From assembly GCF_049800775.1 (NCBI RefSeq), contig NZ_JBNAFR010000015.1:1-64000 (forward strand): a DNA stretch of 64,000 bases, given 5' to 3'. The notes below the pieces were generated by a model. That model searched no databases. It worked only from the letters and a program-made list of their open reading frames with translations, and was not told the DNA's origin. A program made the translations under genes and the position numbers. This DNA comes from Dinoroseobacter sp049800775. Lineage in GTDB: Bacteria; Pseudomonadota; Alphaproteobacteria; Rhodobacterales; Rhodobacteraceae. The first letter of the stretch is position 1. Every line of letters starts with the position of its first letter. Positions 9,603 to 18,669 of the stretch are shown piece after piece.

Positions 9603-10261
9603 TGCGCCGTGTCGAGGCGGTCGAAGGCGAGGGTGTTGCTGTAGACCTCCCCGCCTGCGGCCTCGGCCTCAAGGCTCATGTACCAGCCGGGCACGGCATC
9701 CGACATGGTGACCCGCAATTCCAGATCTCCGAAACCGCGCATCCGGTCCACATTCGGATCCCCCTCGAAGGGCATCATCCGGATGGTGCGCGTCTCGACG
9801 GTCTTACCATCGATCACGGCCTCTCCGGCGGTGATGTCCGAGGGTTTGACCAGCGCCTCCTTGACCCGGTTGCGGATGTAAAACGGGCTGCCGCCTGCGG
9901 CCTCGGCCATGTCGCGCACGACGGTCTCGTAGAAATACATGATCATCGGATTGCCCACACTGGCCGGGAAGGTCCCCAGCGCCCGATGCTTGCCATCCTG
10001 CCGGAACTCGAGCATGGCCATCACCGCCTCTCCCTCGCGAAAACTGAGGGCGACGGCGCCCGTATCGCGCTCGGCCGCTTCGGGTTTCAGGCTGTTGCTG
10101 ACCGTCCGGCTATAGACCAGCTCGGCATCCCGCGCGACCGTGTCCAGGGTCCCGTTGCGGAACAGCATCTCGTAGGTTTTCTCGCCTTCCAGAGGCGCGG
10201 CGACGGCGACCGAGGCGCTCAACACCGCTCCGACCGCCAGGCTCAACATTGTCTTTTTCAT
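9599..10261 (-). CDS. Secreted beta-rich protein of unknown function
   Basis: 220 residues. ATG 10261 follows GGGGAGGA; a signal peptide of about 21 residues ends A-V-A-A-P. No cysteines remain in the mature protein, and the sequence alternates in a way typical of beta sheets. It stands 37 bases downstream of the hybrid kinase gene and overlaps the next gene by four bases. I recognise no family with a known job. Its place at the end of a C1-sensing operon suggests a periplasmic accessory of methanol oxidation, which is only a guess. Confidence 0.75.
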   Translation of the reverse strand: MKKTMLSLAVGAVLSASVAVAAPLEGEKTYEMLFRNGTLDTVARDAELVYSRTVSNSLKPEAAERDTGAVALSFREGEAVMAMLEFRQDGKHRALGTFPASVGNPMIMYFYETVVRDMAEAAGGSPFYIRNRVKEALVKPSDITAGEAVIDGKTVETRTIRMMPFEGDPNVDRMRGFGDLELRVTMSDAVPGWYMSLEAEAAGGEVYSNTLAFDRLDTAQ

Positions 10262-10297
10262 TCTTGTCCTCCCCTTGAACCGACTGTGCGGGCGTCG

Positions 10298-12571
10298 CTA
10301 TGCCCTGTCACCGCCGACCTTTGTCTGTAGTTGCGTCTCGACCTGTGCCCTCTGATGCGCGGCGGCGGCGGCGTGGCGGCGGATCTTCCAATCGATCAGG
10401 GGCCGCAACCGGCTGAGCGCGGCGGGCTTTGTCATCACCGTCAGGTCATTCTCGAGCCCGAGACGCCGCACCAGTTCGCTGCGATCGGCGGTGATCATGA
10501 TCGCGGGCACATCGCTGCCGGTGATCTCGCGGATGGCGGTGATCGCCATGATGCCCGTATCCGGACCGTCGAGCTGGTAATCAGCGAGGATGATATCCGG
10601 CGGAATGCCCATGTCGTTCACATGGGCCAGCGCTTCTTCGGTGGAGCGCGCCGCGAGCACGCTCGCCCCCCATTGCTCCAGCCATTGGATCGTGCCGTAG
10701 AGCACATCCTCGTCATTCTCGATCACCATCACGATGTGATCGATCGGGTGACCGCTCTCATCGGCCAGAGCACTCTGGGCCTCGCGCCGGATCGGCACCC
10801 CATCCGCCAAGGCGATGTTCATGCGGAACACAGAGCCCCAGCCGGGTTTGGAGCGCACCGACAGCTCATGGCCCAGCAGGCGGCAGGCCCGGTCGACAAT
10901 CGACAGGCCAAGCCCCACACCCGAGCCGAGCTGCACGTCGTCGCCCCGGGTGAATTCCTCGAAGATCCGCGCCTGATCCTTCTCGGCGATGCCGACCCCC
11001 GTATCCCAGACCTCGACGACCACGTGATCGCCCCTGCGCCGCGCCCCCACCAGCACCCGTCCGCCGGGTTCGGTGTATTGCACGGCGTTCACCACAAGGT
11101 TCTGGATCGACCGCATCAGGTAGACCGGATCCGAGCGCACAAAGAGTAAGCAGGGCACCACCGTCAGCCGCACGCCCTTGCGGGCTGCAAGCGGGGACTG
11201 ATCGTCGCGCACGCTTTCCATCAATGCGCCGAGATCCACCGCCATGACCGAGACTGCGTCCGGATCCGCGCTCTCGAGTCGCGAGATGTCGAGCAGCGAG
11301 TGCAACAGGTTCTCCGCCGAGGAGAACGCCCCCTTCAGCCGCTTGACCATGGGCTGAAACCCGGTCTCGCGAGTGGCCTCCTGCAGGGTCGAGATCAGCA
11401 GCTTGGCCGCGTTGATCGGCTGCAACAGGTCGTGGCTCGCCGCGGCGAGAAACCGGGTCTTGGACGAGACCGCTGCCTCGGCCCGCTCCTTGGACAGGCG
11501 TAGCTCTTCCTCGACCCGGGCCTTTTCCTCGTATTGCGCCGTGAGCTGTTCATTCGCCCGGGTCAGCTCGGCGGTGCGGGCCATCACCCGGTTCTCCAGA
11601 AGCTCCGTGGTCTGGGTCTCGAGCGTCACATCCTTGAGCTCGACCAGAAACCCGCCATCGGGCAGCACATTCGCATGCACGTCGAGCACCCGGTCCGATC
11701 CGTGGTTCACCCGCCGCACCAGCGCGCCCTTGCGGCGCAGCTCGTCGCGCCATTCATCCACCCGCAGCCAGGCATCCTCGGAGATCAGCGACCGGGTGCG
11801 CAGGAAGTCGAGCAGGGTGCTCAGCGGTGTGCCCGGCTGCAACAGGGTCAGCGGCACGCCCAGGATCTCGCGGAAGCGGCCATTCTGCATGATCACCTCG
11901 CCCTCCGCCGAGAAGGAGCAGACCCCCGACCCCATGTTCTGGAACACCGCTGCCAGGTAATCGGCCTGCCGGTCGATCAGGTGTTCCTTCTCCATCCGGT
12001 TGCGGCGGACGAGGGCGGTGATCTCGGTCATCAGAACCACGGTGTTCTCGACCGAGGTCTGCTGAATACTGAGCTGGTACCAACGGTCATCGACCAGCTC
12101 GACCACCAGCGCAGTGGTGGCGCCTGCCGATTGGCGCACCTTCAGGGTCTGGCGCAGGACCGACAGCTTGCGGTCCGTAGAGACCACGCGGGCGCTGATC
12201 TCGACCAGTTCCAGGTAATGGGACAGGGACAGGCCCGGGATGATCTTGTGCGAGATATCCGGCAGCAGCCCGCGAAACAGGTCGTTGCAGATATTGAGCC
12301 GCTCATCCGAGAAGAGCGCGACCCCCTCCCCCATGGAGGACAGCGCCTCGACCAGCGTCTTGCGGGTGCGCTCGCGCTCGGAGCGGACTGTCTCGAGCTC
12401 CAAGGTCTGGGCGGCCACCTGCTGCTGCAGGTCGATGGCGGATTGGAAGGCCCGGTAGGCCGAGGGCCCGATCTCGCTCTGGCGGTTGGCGCGGCGCACG
12501 AGCGCGTCGATGATGCGGGCCTGTTTCTCGATCTGCACCTGCGGCGGATCATAGGGGTTGACCATGCTCAT
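10298..12571 (-). CDS. Cytosolic hybrid histidine kinase with PAS domain and receiver (FlhS/RfdS-like)
   Basis: 757 residues. Order: N-terminal coiled coil (about 5-75), two PAS-like sensor regions (about 75-190 and 205-320), coiled coil, HisKA with phosphoacceptor His380 in A-A-S-H-D-L-L-Q-P, HATPase (N box near 491-495, D-T-G-V-G G1 box), and a C-terminal receiver with acceptor Asp664 in I-L-A-D-Y-Q. There are no membrane segments, so the signal is cytosolic. ATG 12571 overlaps the FIST gene stop (ATGA). In Paracoccus FlhSR and Rhodobacter RfdRS, a kinase of this kind controls glutathione-dependent formaldehyde oxidation, so the same role is likely here; the exact orthology is inferred. Confidence 0.85.
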   Translation of the reverse strand: MSMVNPYDPPQVQIEKQARIIDALVRRANRQSEIGPSAYRAFQSAIDLQQQVAAQTLELETVRSERERTRKTLVEALSSMGEGVALFSDERLNICNDLFRGLLPDISHKIIPGLSLSHYLELVEISARVVSTDRKLSVLRQTLKVRQSAGATTALVVELVDDRWYQLSIQQTSVENTVVLMTEITALVRRNRMEKEHLIDRQADYLAAVFQNMGSGVCSFSAEGEVIMQNGRFREILGVPLTLLQPGTPLSTLLDFLRTRSLISEDAWLRVDEWRDELRRKGALVRRVNHGSDRVLDVHANVLPDGGFLVELKDVTLETQTTELLENRVMARTAELTRANEQLTAQYEEKARVEEELRLSKERAEAAVSSKTRFLAAASHDLLQPINAAKLLISTLQEATRETGFQPMVKRLKGAFSSAENLLHSLLDISRLESADPDAVSVMAVDLGALMESVRDDQSPLAARKGVRLTVVPCLLFVRSDPVYLMRSIQNLVVNAVQYTEPGGRVLVGARRRGDHVVVEVWDTGVGIAEKDQARIFEEFTRGDDVQLGSGVGLGLSIVDRACRLLGHELSVRSKPGWGSVFRMNIALADGVPIRREAQSALADESGHPIDHIVMVIENDEDVLYGTIQWLEQWGASVLAARSTEEALAHVNDMGIPPDIILADYQLDGPDTGIMAITAIREITGSDVPAIMITADRSELVRRLGLENDLTVMTKPAALSRLRPLIDWKIRRHAAAAAHQRAQVETQLQTKVGGDRA

Positions 12572-13725
12572 ATGACATAGCCCCGCCCCGGCCCGAAAAA
12601 GGCGACCCCCACGAATGTCTGGTTCATGTGAACGCCGCAATACTGCTCGCCATAGGTGTTGAACCCGAACACCCGGGAGGAACAGAGAATATCCGAGACC
12701 GCGCGGGCCAGCTGTTTCTGCTCGATCTCGAGCTTGCGCAGCACGCAGTCGAACCCGAGAATGAAGTCAGGCTGTTCCCCGAGGCGGTCCTGTCGCCGCA
12801 ACCCGGTCTCAAGCGTTTGCAGGATCTCCTGTCCCTTGCCGAGGGTCATGATCAATCCGTCATCGATGGCGGCCATGAAGGACAGCCCCCCATCATCATC
12901 CGCATCGGAGATCGCGCGCACATAGTGACGGTCGCGATACTCCACCAGCATCGGGTTCTCGGCAAAGATCGTGGGCGACAGATCCTCGAGCTTGCAGCCG
13001 ACCAGCCGGGCATATTCCTCGGCCGCCGGCGCGCCGTTGATCTCAAACACCTTGCGGGCCAGCGGATCCGCCCCGGTGATGACCAGAGGTGCCCCCGAGG
13101 GCAGGAAATGGTCAAAGCCCACGCCCTGAAATTCGAGATCGGTCTCCAGCATCAGCAGGACCGCCGAGTTGGTATGCGCCACGCCCTTGTGCAGAACGAA
13201 GGTCTGCTCGAACCGCAGGGAATCCCCCGCCGAGCCGCCAAAGATCGGCAGATCGCTCAGCACCGCCTCGAGGGTCGAGACCAGCACGTCCTCCTGCTGC
13301 GACACCCCGTCTGAGAAGATCAAGCCCAGCCGTTTCCAGCCTGCCGTGTGCTGGAACTCCTGCGCATGGCGCTGCGCGGTCGTGGCCAGCGCCGTGGGCG
13401 CAATCGGATCCAATGGCGCCAGCAGGACCGAGGAACAGCGGAAATGCTTCTTGGGAAAGGCCAGCAGCAGAAGCGCCCGGGTCTCGTAGCCCTGATCCGT
13501 GATCTGGCCCGCAGTTGAACAGCCAAAGACAGGCACCCCGGCCAAGGCCTCGTCCAAGGCGCTGGCCACGTCGTCCTTCGGCATGTCACCGGGCACGAAG
13601 GCCAGCACGAAGCGGGTCTCTGCAAGGCTGATCCGCGCCGCAGCGTCCAGCGCCGCCTCGCGCGCGGAGGTCAGGTGCGAGACCGCCACCTGCACAATCG
13701 AGGGATCCATGAAATGATCGCGCAT
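12568..13725 (-). CDS. FIST-domain sensory protein
   Basis: 385 residues covering FIST_N (about 35-230; F-G-C-S-T-A-G-Q near 68-75 and the G-G-S-A-G-D segment) and FIST_C (about 235-370; F-G-F-N-T-Y-G-E-Q near the end). FIST proteins bind small ligands and pass the signal to kinases or chemoreceptors; the NosP subgroup binds haem and nitric oxide. Here it lies between the response regulator and the hybrid kinase with a four-base overlap to the kinase, so it is almost certainly the input partner of that kinase. The ligand is not evident. A C1 compound or glutathione adduct is an inference from context. Confidence 0.85.
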   Translation of the reverse strand: MRDHFMDPSIVQVAVSHLTSAREAALDAAARISLAETRFVLAFVPGDMPKDDVASALDEALAGVPVFGCSTAGQITDQGYETRALLLLAFPKKHFRCSSVLLAPLDPIAPTALATTAQRHAQEFQHTAGWKRLGLIFSDGVSQQEDVLVSTLEAVLSDLPIFGGSAGDSLRFEQTFVLHKGVAHTNSAVLLMLETDLEFQGVGFDHFLPSGAPLVITGADPLARKVFEINGAPAAEEYARLVGCKLEDLSPTIFAENPMLVEYRDRHYVRAISDADDDGGLSFMAAIDDGLIMTLGKGQEILQTLETGLRRQDRLGEQPDFILGFDCVLRKLEIEQKQLARAVSDILCSSRVFGFNTYGEQYCGVHMNQTFVGVAFFGPGRGYVI

Positions 13726-13737
13726 CCGCTCCCTTCC

Positions 13738-14457
13738 CTATCGACGCAAGAAGGCGCGGGCTTCGGGTTCATCCCCGCGCTGCTCGGCCATGGCCTCTTC
13801 GACGACCACCACCGCCTCGGTGCGGTTGCGCGCGCCCAGCCGCCGCAAGAGCGCGGTGATATGCGCCTTCACAGTGGCCTCGGCAAGCGACAGCTCATAG
13901 GCGATTTCCTTGTTCGGCTTGCCTTTGCAGATAAGGCGCATGATGCGCTGTTGCTGCGGGGTGAGCTCGGCGAGCTTCGGGTGGTCGAACTCGGCGGCGA
14001 GACCTTCGGTATCCTCGGTCTCGGCCTTGCGGAAATCCTTGGGCACATAGGTGCGCCCGGCGGCAATCTTGGCCAGCACCGAGCGGAGCTGCGAAGCGGA
14101 AGTGTCCTTGGGCAGAAACCCCGCGGCCCCCTCGCTCAGCAGGGATTGGACCAGCTCGACCGAGGCCAGGGACGAGATCACAAGGATGCGCGAGTTCGGC
14201 AGGCGATTGCGCAGGGTCTTGAACCCCGAAACACCGGTCACGTCCGGCAGCTTGAGGTCGAACATCACGAGATCAGGGTCAAATCCCTGCTCCGCAGTCT
14301 CCAGCGCCGCATTCAGGGTCTGCGCCTTGCGGATATCACAGCCCGCGAACATCATCTCAAGCGCGGATTCGAGCGCATCGCTATAGAGCGGATGGTCATC
14401 CACGATAAGGATCGATGACACAGGTCGGGCTTCGATCGCCGAACGTAGCGTTTGCAT
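13738..14457 (-). CDS. LuxR/NarL-type response regulator (FlhR/RfdR-like)
   Basis: 239 residues: receiver domain (about 14-135) with acidic pair Asp20-Asp21 and phosphoacceptor Asp67 in M-F-D-L-K-L-P-D, then a LuxR-type helix-turn-helix (about 170-230, L-T-P-Q-Q-Q-R-I-M to L-L-R-R-L-G-A). ATG 14457 has GGGAGGAAAA upstream. First gene of the regulator-FIST-kinase-secreted-secreted run; the FIST gene follows after 12 bases. By analogy with FlhR of Paracoccus denitrificans it would activate the methanol and formaldehyde genes at 1-6.4 kb. Possible target sites were not recognised. Confidence 0.86.
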   Translation of the reverse strand: MQTLRSAIEARPVSSILIVDDHPLYSDALESALEMMFAGCDIRKAQTLNAALETAEQGFDPDLVMFDLKLPDVTGVSGFKTLRNRLPNSRILVISSLASVELVQSLLSEGAAGFLPKDTSASQLRSVLAKIAAGRTYVPKDFRKAETEDTEGLAAEFDHPKLAELTPQQQRIMRLICKGKPNKEIAYELSLAEATVKAHITALLRRLGARNRTEAVVVVEEAMAEQRGDEPEARAFLRR

Positions 14458-14579
14458 GTTTTCCTCCCCCGGGACTCAACCCTACCTAGAAATCAAATCA
14501 TTTCAACGGTGCCGCGTCATCGGACCGTGTCGGAACGGTCTGTCGAAGGGGACATCCCCCTGCGATGGCCCGCGCGGCC

Positions 14580-15779
14580 TCATGGTTTTTCGGCCAGAAA
14601 AGACCGCGCGAAGGCCGTCAGATCCGGGGCCGTGGCGCGCGGGTCGAACACCGCCTGATCCAAGCCACGCAGCAGGGCAAGCCGGGCCTCGGACGGCCCG
14701 TCCCGATCCACGATCCGCCGGGCCATCCTGCGACTTTGCGCGACCTCACCGGCCCGCGCGGCCCGGCGCATCCCCCGCGCAAGAGGGTCGAACAGGGCAA
14801 ACCGGTGCAGGGCCGACAGCCCCCGAAACGCACGCCCCAGAAGCGCCCAACCGGCCCCGCCCAGAAAGACCACCGCCGCCAGAAGGCCAACGGGCCACCC
14901 CGGCAAGCTGGCCTGTACCAGCGCTGCAGGCGCTTGTGAGGTCTCAGGCGCCTCCGGGGTCACGGTGCCGAAGGCCACCCGTTGCGCCGAAATCGTGACC
15001 GACCGATCCTCGCGGTTGTCCGTGTCGAAATAGCGAAAGGTCAACGGCTCGACGATGGTCGAGGTGTCATTGCCGGGCCGGATCGTCCAGCGCCAGAACG
15101 CATAGGAAATCGGCCCATGGGGTGAGAGCTCGACAAAGCGTTTCTCCGGATGGGGAAAGATCATCGCCGAGGGCGAGGTCAGATCGGGCATCGGGGGGAT
15201 CATCTCGGGCGTCACTCCCAGCGCCTCGACCCGCACGATGCGCAAGACCCCCTCGCCCGGGGCGAGCTGATCCGGCGCGTTCGACCAATTGTCCGACACC
15301 TGCAGCGTCTTGACCGGGAACCACCAGTCCGCGCCCTGCGTCGCGGGCGCCGGGGCTACCTCGATCGTCACCGGCGCGGTCTCGATCCGATGCTCGAACC
15401 ATTCATCCGCCTCATCCGTCAGGGTCAGCTTGTGGGTGAAGGCGCCGATTGTCAGACGGCCCGCCCGGTCCGGATAGACCGCCATGCGCCGGGTAAAGGT
15501 CTTGACCTTGGCACCGTTCAGACGCTCTTCCCGCCAGGTATCCGCACCAAGCTGCGTCCAGCTGAACCCTTCGAAATCCGGCTGCACGATCTCTTCGCGG
15601 GTGATGTGCCGCCGATAGATCCCCCGGAGCGTGATCAGCACCATCTCCCGTTCCATGGGCATATAATCGGTCTCTTCGAGCTCGACCCAGATTTCCAGCT
15701 CCTCGGGCAGGACCTGACTGGATTGTGCCGCGGCAAGCCCCGGTACGAGCAGGAGCAGACACAGGAACAGGGCCTTCAT
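14580..15779 (-). CDS. BatD-like membrane-anchored periplasmic protein of the MoxR operon
   Basis: 399 residues: signal peptide (1-18), a long beta-rich periplasmic region (20-275) with repeated immunoglobulin-like strands, one membrane helix at about 283-302 (W-P-V-G-L-L-A-A-V-V-F-L-G-G), and an Arg-rich cytosolic tail. This is the BatD/oxygen-tolerance layout. It is the last gene of seven that overlap one another by 4-8 bases. In such operons the MoxR ATPase and VWA proteins work as a metal-enzyme maturation or envelope chaperone; BatD may be the periplasmic contact. Methanol-dehydrogenase clusters carry the equivalent mxaRSACKL set. Confidence 0.8.
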   Translation of the reverse strand: MKALFLCLLLLVPGLAAAQSSQVLPEELEIWVELEETDYMPMEREMVLITLRGIYRRHITREEIVQPDFEGFSWTQLGADTWREERLNGAKVKTFTRRMAVYPDRAGRLTIGAFTHKLTLTDEADEWFEHRIETAPVTIEVAPAPATQGADWWFPVKTLQVSDNWSNAPDQLAPGEGVLRIVRVEALGVTPEMIPPMPDLTSPSAMIFPHPEKRFVELSPHGPISYAFWRWTIRPGNDTSTIVEPLTFRYFDTDNREDRSVTISAQRVAFGTVTPEAPETSQAPAALVQASLPGWPVGLLAAVVFLGGAGWALLGRAFRGLSALHRFALFDPLARGMRRAARAGEVAQSRRMARRIVDRDGPSEARLALLRGLDQAVFDPRATAPDLTAFARSFLAEKP

Positions 15780-16450
15780 CGCGGATCCTCCGCCTTGGGG
15801 GGCGAGAGGCCGAGCTTCTGGCGCCGTTTGAATTCCGCCGAGATCCGCGCGGCGAGATACTCGCCCGGCACATCGCTGAGCTGCTCCAGCCAGCGTTCAT
15901 CGGCAATCATGAACTTGTCGTCAAAGACCCGCCGCACCCCGAGACGGCCCCGGCTGTCGAGCTCGGCCAGACCCAGCATGGTGTTGGAGTTCGTCACCTC
16001 GCTGCCCGTGCCCGCCGCGCGAGCATCGCCGCGCGCCACGAAGCTGTCCTCCTGCGGCCCCTCCTTGCGCTCGGGGAAGAGCCCCAGCGCCTCGGGGTCG
16101 ATGCCCAGCCCTGCGTAATAGGCCGCGACCACATCGAAGTTTGCCCGCGCATCCGGGTCGCCCCGCGCATCGGCCAGATCGAAAGCTTCCAGCGCGGCGG
16201 CATGCTGCCCGCGATGGGCCTCGGCATTGCCCAGATTGTAGAAGGCGCGCGCCTCGGCAAAGAGCCCGGCGGCGGCGTCATAGTCCCCCGCCCTGTAGTG
16301 CGCGACCCCCTGCCATTCGACATCCGCGAAGAACGGCGCGGCCAGACCCGGCATCCCCAGCGCCAGAAGGACCCGGCCATAGGGCGCGCCCCCACCGAGC
16401 AGCGCCGCAAGCACGAAGGCCAGGGCAGCGACAATGGCCAGCGCCTTCAT
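15776..16450 (-). CDS. BatC-like TPR protein of the MoxR operon (MxaK position)
   Basis: 224 residues. An N-terminal hydrophobic segment (about 5-35) is a signal anchor. Tetratricopeptide-like repeats follow at about 48-110, seen in F-Y-N-L-G-N-A-E-A-H-R-G-Q and the preceding helix. The remaining half is charged and unassigned. Overlaps both neighbours by four bases. The TPR region probably docks the VWA proteins of the same operon. MxaK of classical methanol clusters occupies the same place, but I cannot show orthology from sequence alone. Confidence 0.75.
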   Translation of the reverse strand: MKALAIVAALAFVLAALLGGGAPYGRVLLALGMPGLAAPFFADVEWQGVAHYRAGDYDAAAGLFAEARAFYNLGNAEAHRGQHAAALEAFDLADARGDPDARANFDVVAAYYAGLGIDPEALGLFPERKEGPQEDSFVARGDARAAGTGSEVTNSNTMLGLAELDSRGRLGVRRVFDDKFMIADERWLEQLSDVPGEYLAARISAEFKRRQKLGLSPPKAEDPR

Positions 16451-17346
16451 GCGGCCCCCTTTCGGAACAGCAGCAGCAGCGGTATCAGCGCCAGCGCGAG
16501 AAGATACCGGCCCATGTCCTTCCAGAAAAGCAGCGGGTAATCCTGCGCCTCCAGCCGGGTGCGGGCATCCTCCTGAACCCAGTCCGAAAAGGCGTCGGTC
16601 TGCTCCAGCGTGAAAACAGCACCCTGCCCCGCCGCCGCATGGGTGGCAAAGCCCGGGCGCGGCTCCAGCAGCGAGACCAGCGACAGCCGCGCGCCCTGTG
16701 CAGCGATCTCTCCGGCAGCCCGGAGAGAGGCGGGGCCAAGCCCGTCGCCATCGGTAAAGAGGACCACATCCCCTGCGATCACCTCTGCATCGGCCAGCAG
16801 TTGCGCGGCGAGGGCAAGGGCGCGTTCCGGGCGCGAGCCGCCATCGGGCACCGTCTCGGCGCTCAGCAGTGACAGGGTCTGCCCGAGCTGCAGGTGATCG
16901 CCGGTCATGTCCGTCGCCACATAGGCATCACCGCCATAGACGATCAGCCCCCCGGGCCGCGTGCCCAGAGCGGCCAGTCCGAACCGACCCATGGTCAGCA
17001 TCTGTGGCCAGCGCGCATCCTCTGTGACGCTGGCCGAGGCATCGACCACGAAAAGCACCCCGTCGAGATTGCGATAGGACAGGGTCTCACGCCGCTCGAT
17101 AGCCGGTCCCGAGAGCGCCAGAAGGATCACCGCCAGCGTGGTCAGAAGCGCCCAGAGCGGCGCGCGACTGCTTTGGCTATCGACGCGGCCCAAGGCGGCC
17201 ATGGCCCTGAGAAGCGCGGGATCCACCGCCCGCTGCCAATCGCCGAGACCGCCACGGCGGCGCAGCACCCACCAGCCGAACCCGGCCAGTGCGAAAAGCG
17301 CCAGCAGCCAGACAGGCCGCAAGAGGGTCACGTCGAGCCCGGTCAT
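16447..17346 (-). CDS. BatB-like VWA membrane protein (MxaL-like)
   Basis: 299 residues with hydrophobic helices near 10-28, 64-80 and the C terminus (283-296), and a von Willebrand A domain between the second and third. The metal-ion-dependent adhesion site starts with D-A-S-A-S at 102-106, with the later Thr and Asp positions (F-T-D-G-D). Such proteins expose the VWA domain in the periplasm and partner the MoxR ATPase across the membrane. Four-base overlaps on both sides. In mxa clusters the equivalent is MxaL or MxaC, needed for calcium insertion; a similar metal-insertion role for XoxF is plausible. Confidence 0.82.
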   Translation of the reverse strand: MTGLDVTLLRPVWLLALFALAGFGWWVLRRRGGLGDWQRAVDPALLRAMAALGRVDSQSSRAPLWALLTTLAVILLALSGPAIERRETLSYRNLDGVLFVVDASASVTEDARWPQMLTMGRFGLAALGTRPGGLIVYGGDAYVATDMTGDHLQLGQTLSLLSAETVPDGGSRPERALALAAQLLADAEVIAGDVVLFTDGDGLGPASLRAAGEIAAQGARLSLVSLLEPRPGFATHAAAGQGAVFTLEQTDAFSDWVQEDARTRLEAQDYPLLFWKDMGRYLLALALIPLLLLFRKGAA

Positions 17347-18305
17347 GACAGCTCCCGCCAGCCGAACCAGACCCCGATCATCGCGGCCAGTGTCGCGGGC
17401 CAGACCCAGTATTCGCGATAGATCTCGGCGGCGAGCCCCTCGCTATCGGTCGCCTCGAGACGATCCAGCGCCTCGGTCACGGCCAGCAGGTCCTCGGTGG
17501 TGCGCACCCGGAAGCTTTCCCCGCCCGAGATTTGCGCAATGGCACGCAAGGTGGCGGCGTCGACCACGCCGCGCTCTCCGACCTCGGCCGTGGTCAGGTC
17601 CTTGGGCCCCAGCGCAATCGTGTGCACCCGCACCCCGCGACGGGCGGCCAGTTCGGCGACACCGCGCGGATTGGTGGCCCCGGCATTGTTGATCCCGTCC
17701 GAGAGCAGGATGACCACCCGGCTTTCCGCCTCGCTGGTCGCCAGACGTTTGAGCGCGAGGCCGAGCCCATCCGAGATGTTCGTGGCCCGCCCCGAGATGC
17801 CGATCGTCGCTTCCTCGATCCGGCGTGCAACGGAGTCCGTGTCAAAGGTGAAGGGGGCTGCGAAATAGGCCTCGGACCCGAACACAACCAGTGCCACCCG
17901 GTCCCCGGCCCGGCGGCGGGCGAAATCCGCCCCCACGGTGGTCACGGCCTCCAGCCGCGTGACGGGCCGGTCGCCCAGATGGAAATCGTCCCGCACCATG
18001 GATCCGGACAGGTCCAGCACGATGGCCAGATCCCGTCCCGAGACCTTGAGCGCCGAGACCGGGGCCAGATCCCGCGGTCCGGAGATCGCCAACAGCACCA
18101 GCGCCCAGATCAGCCAGAGGGCCATGCTGCGCCGGTTCACCAGCTGCGCGCCCCCCTTGGGCCGCCCCGCCGCGACCAGAGCATCGCCGATGCGCTCGGG
18201 CACGTGGATGGCGCTGCCGGTCACCTGCCCCGCCCGTGCCACACGCAGCGCCAGAAGCGGCAGCGGCAGGAGCAAAAGGATCCAGGGGTCGGCAAGATCA
18301 AACAA
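17343..18305 (-). CDS. BatA-like VWA membrane protein (MxaC-like)
   Basis: 320 residues: an N-terminal membrane segment (L-A-D-P-W-I-L-L-L-L-P-L-P-L, 4-20), a second near 62-76, a VWA domain with metal site D-L-S-G-S at 98-102 and L-S-D-G-I-N further on, and a C-terminal helix. I chose TTG 18305, which overlaps the previous stop (TTGTTTGA) and gives the typical BatA N terminus; the open frame extends upstream to 18398 but that part is the neighbour read in another frame. Its role is with the other operon members in enzyme maturation. Confidence 0.78.
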   Translation of the reverse strand: MFDLADPWILLLLPLPLLALRVARAGQVTGSAIHVPERIGDALVAAGRPKGGAQLVNRRSMALWLIWALVLLAISGPRDLAPVSALKVSGRDLAIVLDLSGSMVRDDFHLGDRPVTRLEAVTTVGADFARRRAGDRVALVVFGSEAYFAAPFTFDTDSVARRIEEATIGISGRATNISDGLGLALKRLATSEAESRVVILLSDGINNAGATNPRGVAELAARRGVRVHTIALGPKDLTTAEVGERGVVDAATLRAIAQISGGESFRVRTTEDLLAVTEALDRLEATDSEGLAAEIYREYWVWPATLAAMIGVWFGWRELS

Positions 18306-18669
18306 GGCGCGCCACCTCGCTTTCGAGACTGCCGAGGGGCAGGCCACCGTCAGGCGCATAGAGCGTGCCGCGCAGTTCGGCATAGCGGTCGGGCGCATGC
18401 TCGCGGATCAGGTGCAACAGGGCGACGCGGCGCGCGTCCTCAGGCAGGGTCTGGAGCGTCGCGATCCGGTCCTGCAGCGATCTGGATGCGGGGCGGGGCC
18501 GCCGTACCGTCAGGGCCCGGAGACCTGCCGCCAGCACCAGCGCCGCGAGGGCCGCCAGCCCCACCGCCACGCACAGCTCGGCCAGGGAACCGCCGGGTGC
18601 GAGGGCTGGCAAGTGGATGTCCCGCAGGCTGGCCAGCATGGCCTCTTCGCTGAGAGCGCGGTCGCTCAT
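18298..18669 (-). CDS. Short DUF4381-like membrane protein (MxaA position)
   Basis: 123 residues with one membrane helix (about 30-50, rich in Leu and Ala) and a cytosolic C-terminal part containing L-Q-D-R-I-A-T-L-Q-T-L, as in the DUF4381 proteins that sit between DUF58 and VWA genes in MoxR operons. It overlaps both neighbours. It holds the place of MxaA in methanol clusters but is far shorter than MxaA. No enzymatic motif; probably a small adaptor. Confidence 0.72.
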   Translation of the reverse strand: MSDRALSEEAMLASLRDIHLPALAPGGSLAELCVAVGLAALAALVLAAGLRALTVRRPRPASRSLQDRIATLQTLPEDARRVALLHLIREHAPDRYAELRGTLYAPDGGLPLGSLESEVARLV

